Shown here: in pieces, positions 58,921 to 64,000 of the stretch | How positions within the stretch are numbered: position 1 is the stretch's first letter | Layout of the letters: each line of letters starts with the position of its first letter | Source: Pisaster brevispinus | Taxonomy: Eukaryota > Echinodermata > Asteroidea > Forcipulatida > Asteriidae | Direction of reading: 5' to 3' | DNA length: 64,000 bases | Assembly (NCBI GenBank): GCA_023634235.1 | Contig: JAMKCF010000015.1 | Span: 9,086,087 to 9,150,086, forward strand | The notes under the pieces: generated by a model | Database searches by the model: none | The model's input: the letters and a program-made list of their open reading frames with translations, nothing else | What the model was told of the DNA's origin: nothing | Position numbers and translations under genes: made by a program

Positions 58921-61900
58921 ACCAGACTAACAGCCATGAAACACCAGTAAAAAAAAAAAAACACTTTTTTTTATATAAGAATGGCAGAGGTTAAATTTAA
59001 AAAAAACCTACCAACATGGCATCTTCATATCTTACAAAACGTTTTTACTTGATTGTCTGGAATCCAGACTAAAAAATGATTAATTTCAACTTTACATTCT
59101 TATTAACAAATAATTTATCCAAAATATACATTCTGATAAACAGATCGTAAATCCCAACTCCGCAGTGTAAGCCTACATTTTGCACAATGCTCAAATAGTC
59201 AAATAGTCAACACCTGTCATGACATTTGACAGGTTAATTTTGTAAGGTTGAGCTACACAATATAATTTTTGGATTTCTTCATGCAGAACAAGACAAATTT
59301 TGGATGCATTTAGTGGTTGTACATACAGCAGTTGTGTACTGAAGTTATTACAAGTTGTGGAGTTGGGGGCCACATACGGTCATAATTTTTTATGCAGGAA
59401 AATCTAGATTTTTTTATATTTCTAAGAAATCTGCATAACCTTTTGGCAGCAATAATGAAAATTTGGTTTAGGTATGCAAGAATCTGTCAGTATAAGATGT
59501 ATCCTTGCATAGCTAATAGCATTGACAGCCCATAGTATGCATATGAAAACAGAGGTCACATGCATAAAGTGATAAGTCCATGCCTGACTTAGTGCGAAAT
59601 TGAGATGTTTCACCTGCACTGAATTTGATGCGTCATTTTATTCCTCATATGACCAATCCTGGAATTAACACTGTTGTTGATTCAGTAAGATTCTCTTTGG
59701 AATTGTTGTGATCTTTTGGATAAAGGGGGCCTCCCACACCCACCCCCTTCTCCACCCTCCACATCATCTCTAAGCAGTGCTTCATTTGCATAATTTTCAC
59801 AAGGTTCTCCGTGGACAAAAGCAGCATGCCGACTCTCTCTCTCTGACTATACGCAGCATGTGCACCGAGGTATTTGTCTTTACCACAAGGCCCTGTAAGT
59901 TGGCAATCCTTGATGCTAGGTTGGTCAAGGCAGTAAATTATATCCGCCTTTGACTTTGATTCCTTTGTCTGGCAATTGGCCCCAGGCCAACAGTTGTTTA
60001 CACTGTAATGTTTAAAGAGCTCTGTGGCCACAGAGCATCTTAGCTTTCAACCATTCAAGGCGAATTTTAATCAGAGAGCAAGAATAGTCTCGAAGGCTGG
60101 CTAGATCCATCTTTCTCATATTTTGTTTTTCTCGGTTGATGGTGAAACCATCTGCTAGAAATTGTTCCCAACCAAGGAGGGGGGGGGGGGACACAAAAAC
60201 TCAGGGTTTCAGTCCAGAGAATCGCATCAAATTTGATTAACTTAAGTGATTTTGAAATTTTATATTTTGACGTACGCATAAGAGTAAAATCAGTGTTCAA
60301 TTTTAATTTTCATATATATGCCAGAAAAGGATGTTTTGAAAATGATCGTCTAGGTTGCACTATCAGGTTACATGTAGGTGAAACTTTACCTGCTGAGTAA
60401 ATCCAATCTTACCGTTGTGTACTGGTTGAACCAGGATGTGTAATGCAGTATGGATGGGAAAGATACAGTGTCAGCAACGAAAAAGAAGAAGCTTATGGTA
60501 ATTTTGTTGTCTAGAAATAAGGCAGGTGACTTTGGTGTATGTACATAATAAATGTCATTAGCTGCTGGTATGAAGGGTGCATATATTTGCATTTAGAATA
60601 CTTTTATATGCATTTTTGTATGCATTTCTGCATACAAACCTTTCTCATAAAAAAAAAGTTGTTTTCTTGATGAGATTCACATTTACCAACAAAAATTTCA
60701 CATTGAGTTAGGGGTTATTAAACCAAAATGTTTCCAGCAACTGCCCTATATTTATATGCATTGGCTCATCCAGCACACAAGGTATACAAGAAAAAATAAA
60801 GCTCATAAAACTTTACCACAGCAGGTCACCTGTTCAAACAATCACAAACGAAGTTAACATCTTCTTTTTTATTGTCTACAGAAATCCAGTCAAACAATTT
60901 TTTTTATATGGAAAGCATTTCACATAAAATTATTCATAGAACGAGTGCATAAATCTCAGTTTTTTCTAACAGTAATAACACCACATAAGATTTTTTTTAA
61001 AATAATGAATTTGATATGTTACCACTGTTTGTCATAATAACTGATATGCGCACCTTTACTTTGTAAGTGTAACCATGCTCAAACTTGTGTTTTTGCCTGA
61101 TTTTGATGGATTCAGTACTGTGTAGCTAAATCAACCATGATTCTCGGCATTGAGCCACTTTCCACTTCACTAATGGACTCTTTGTACTATGTACTTTTTA
61201 TAAATACTTCATTTTGATGGATTCAGTTGCTTGACACAGGACAAGGCATTCCAATCTTAACGTTTTACTGCTCTGTACTCAATGCTTCACACCAAATTCT
61301 AAAACCCTGTTTTCTTAGTTTGATGGGTACAGTACTACAAAGCCCAAACCAACCATGCTTGCCCAAGGATCTGTATGCATGGAGTGGGTTTTAAATTTGC
61401 CAGAATTGAAGGATTCTATTGAAAAGTAAAGGATCCATTTGGAACTGCAGGAAAAACTGCCACACAACTAATCTCTACAGGCTTCCCTCCGAAGGACAGA
61501 CTGTACTTGCCTTAATTTCACTGCCTTAAGACAACACACTGACCCTTACTATTTTGGTGTCAAAATCATCTAGGCGTCAATATTATACCAGAGGGTGATA
61601 AGATATACTAGATCAAGTACGGTCTGTCTATAGGACAACAGTTCATCTTTTACTTCCTGTAACAGAGAAGGAAAACAAAATCTTCAGGTTTTTTTCTGTA
61701 CATTTTTTTTGTCATCCTGTAACTCAATTATTATGTGCTGTGTTTATTTGACATTATTAATATTGTAGGCCTACACAATTTGATGTACCATTGAATCATA
61801 GGAGAACATATTTTGTGGAGACTAAAGGATGGAAGCCAACATGCAGCTTAATCGAAAAAAATCATTGCCTTAAAATGTATGGTAAAACCTCAAAATAGAG

Positions 61901-64000
61901 CCCGAAGGGCATCAATTACTGAAAGCCTGAGGGCCCAGTTCCATAGAGCTGAATGCTTCAGCTAGATAAACTAGCTGAGCACAACAAAATCATACTTAAC
62001 AGAATAAGGTTACCAGCCAAAGTACAATTACACATGTACAACCTGTGACTGGTAGCCTGCTCTTTTTGTTCGCTTAGTAGAAATATTTAAGCAATGTTTT
62101 CTGCTCTATGAAATTGGGCCCAGATGTAAGGTCCTTTATGCTCGCATCCATTTTGGCTGAATGGCAATTGTCCCTTTGGTCAATCCAGTAAATTTGAAGG
62201 ATTCATAATGATCACATGGCCTTGCAACAGACATTTTTTGTCTGTAGCTAGCAAAAATTTGCTAAGCACAGAACTAATTTGTTGAGTAGAAATGGTTTAT
62301 CATATCAAAGAACATTCCTTACTGGTCCTCTGATGGTTGGTGCTCAGGACATAAATTTGTTAGGCAAGATATTTTTTGAAAATAGGCCTAGACTATGGTC
62401 GTGTCTAAAGTACCATAGTGGCTGTTGGTGCGGCTTGATCGTCAAGTCAACAAACGTTGAATCATTGAAAAAACAAAGCAACAGCCGCAGCCGCCCATTC
62501 AGACACGGCCTAAGTGTGTGATTGAGCTCGGCCTTCTCATACTTTTTGTTTTCCTGTGAAATCAGTGTTAGTAAATTGCACCAGATTAATGTTACGGTAT
62601 TTTCATTATATTTATCAAAGTCTGTAAGAAAGGTGGGTGACAAATATTGTTCAACATTTGTTACCATCTTGTGTGTGTATCAACGAAAAAACTCCTATGG
62701 GTTTTACTTTACTTCCAGTTCTCTTAAAAGTGATGTTAAAGTGCATGTTTCTAAAGCCAATGCAAAATGTTTTAATGGCCTGATGTTTTGACTCTAGCAG
62801 ACTCTTTAAGTCTTTGAGAAAGACTCTGCTAGGTTCCAAACCACAGACAATCAACCTGTTTTGCATCTATACTACAAGTCATTTTGGTTGGTAAGCATTT
62901 TCAATTCGCTAACTCCTTCCTTTTTTTTCCATTTTCTAAAATCTGCGTTGTTTACCTAAGTAAATAAATAAGTCAAATCGCTGTATGCAGAAAATATGAT
63001 ATGCAGATAATGCAAAATTACTCAGACGTGGATATTTATTATGCAGATATAAGAAAACTAAAAATATTTTCTTCCTTACTGAAACTTGAGTCCATGTATT
63101 CCTTCCCACAACATTCTTTTCAATGCAATGTTTCTCATTTGCCAGTACAATTTGCATTTGATACCCTTCACTCTGAGATTAAAATCTCTTTTGCTGTATA
63201 AACTGAACTCCGTTTTAATAAGTGAAGCTTGAGGGAAAACAGTCCACTCAAGTTCTAAACATGTATTTATTAAAGACAGAAATTCTGTGACAAATTGAGC
63301 AGTTGGCACTATCAATATTTTGCCATGGTAATTGCTTGAATTTTTTTGGATGTTTACAGATGTCAAGTATTTTTGTATTTTTCAACGAAGCACATATGGG
63401 ATGAGAAATTGCTTTAGGTTTTTCTTTACAGAAAATGTTTAAAACACAGTATTTAACAATTTATTTAAGGATAAGTTATTGGCTGATGTGAAATTATTTA
63501 CAACCATTCCAAGAAAACTGTACGAAGAGCAGATGAGCCAAAAACACTTTTATTGTATTCAACTTGTTTTCAAATTCATTACCAAAGTAATACATAAACA
63601 GTGAAACTTGTTATTCACTACATTTTCAGAGAAGGCAGTGTTTGAGTCAACTGACCTCGGCTATTGCTATGACCATAGGCAGCGGGTTCAGCGCTTTTCA
63701 GCGATCTGATCATAGCCACAGTCAAAGCTATTTATTTGGACATAGCCAAAGATAGAGAATTGATACCATTTGCCTAATGCTCAACCACAAGAGGGTGCTA
63801 GAAATATTACATTACTGAGTAAAAAACAATTTAAAAAAAGTATTTAACAAACATAATCAAACTTAATAATATGATGTTACATTTTAACCTTTCCAAGAAT
63901 TTTTGTGAATGTTCACATTTTATAGTAGCACCATCTTGCAGTCTTGTAGGACTGTTAAAGCCACTAAACACTATCAATTAAAACTTACATATATTTGATA
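58921..64000. other. 3' flank, no gene seen
   Basis: AT-rich sequence with only short open frames that match nothing I recognise. It includes one palindromic element (61931-62121) and two AATAAA hexamers (60547, 60795) that could end long transcripts of the upstream gene. Confidence 0.5.
61931..62121. repeat. Palindromic MITE downstream of the DOK7-like gene
   Basis: GGGCCCAGTTCCATAGAGCT at the left and CTCTATGAAATTGGGCCC at the right are inverted copies; the interior has CTTAGTAGAAATATTTAAGC. Same family as 21320-21484. Confidence 0.6.

Overview
This window is eukaryotic DNA: split genes with GT-AG introns, long AT-rich non-coding stretches, short terminal-inverted-repeat elements, tRNA-derived SINE heads and broken non-LTR retrotransposons. 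The repeat style and protein types suggest an invertebrate deuterostome, most likely an echinoderm and perhaps a sea star. That assignment is an inference, since no rRNA or mitochondrial marker is present.

Left third (about 0.2-22.7 kb, minus strand): two tandem paralogous genes. Each encodes a short hydrophobic N-terminus, an unrecognised four-cysteine segment, and one F5/8 type C (discoidin) domain split over three exons. Copy A (273-12739) assembles into a clean five-exon, 242-residue reading frame. Copy B (15301-22186) keeps exons 1, 2 and 5 open. It has lost the splice-acceptor AG of exon 3, and a deletion of about 62 bp removes the acceptor and first third of exon 4, so I call it a pseudogene. 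Both introns and upstream DNA of the pair are still alignable by eye. Intron 1 of copy A has collected a 5'-truncated LINE, two further reverse-transcriptase fragments and a terminal-inverted-repeat element. Intron 4 of copy A has collected another such element with a nested repeat.

Middle (about 22.7-26.8 kb): intergenic, with several tRNA-like SINE heads.

Right half (26847-58129, plus strand): one seven-exon gene for a 976-residue DOK7-like adaptor. A PH domain and an IRS-type PTB domain are followed by a long low-complexity tail. The tail carries three YxxM and two YxNL motifs, an IRS-like docking signature that I did not expect on a DOK7-type head. Intron 2 alone is about 26.8 kb and interrupts the PH domain. 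The last 6 kb is 3' UTR and flanking DNA.

Exon boundaries were set by reading the sequence: splice consensus, phase continuity and protein-family match. No alignment or transcript data were available.
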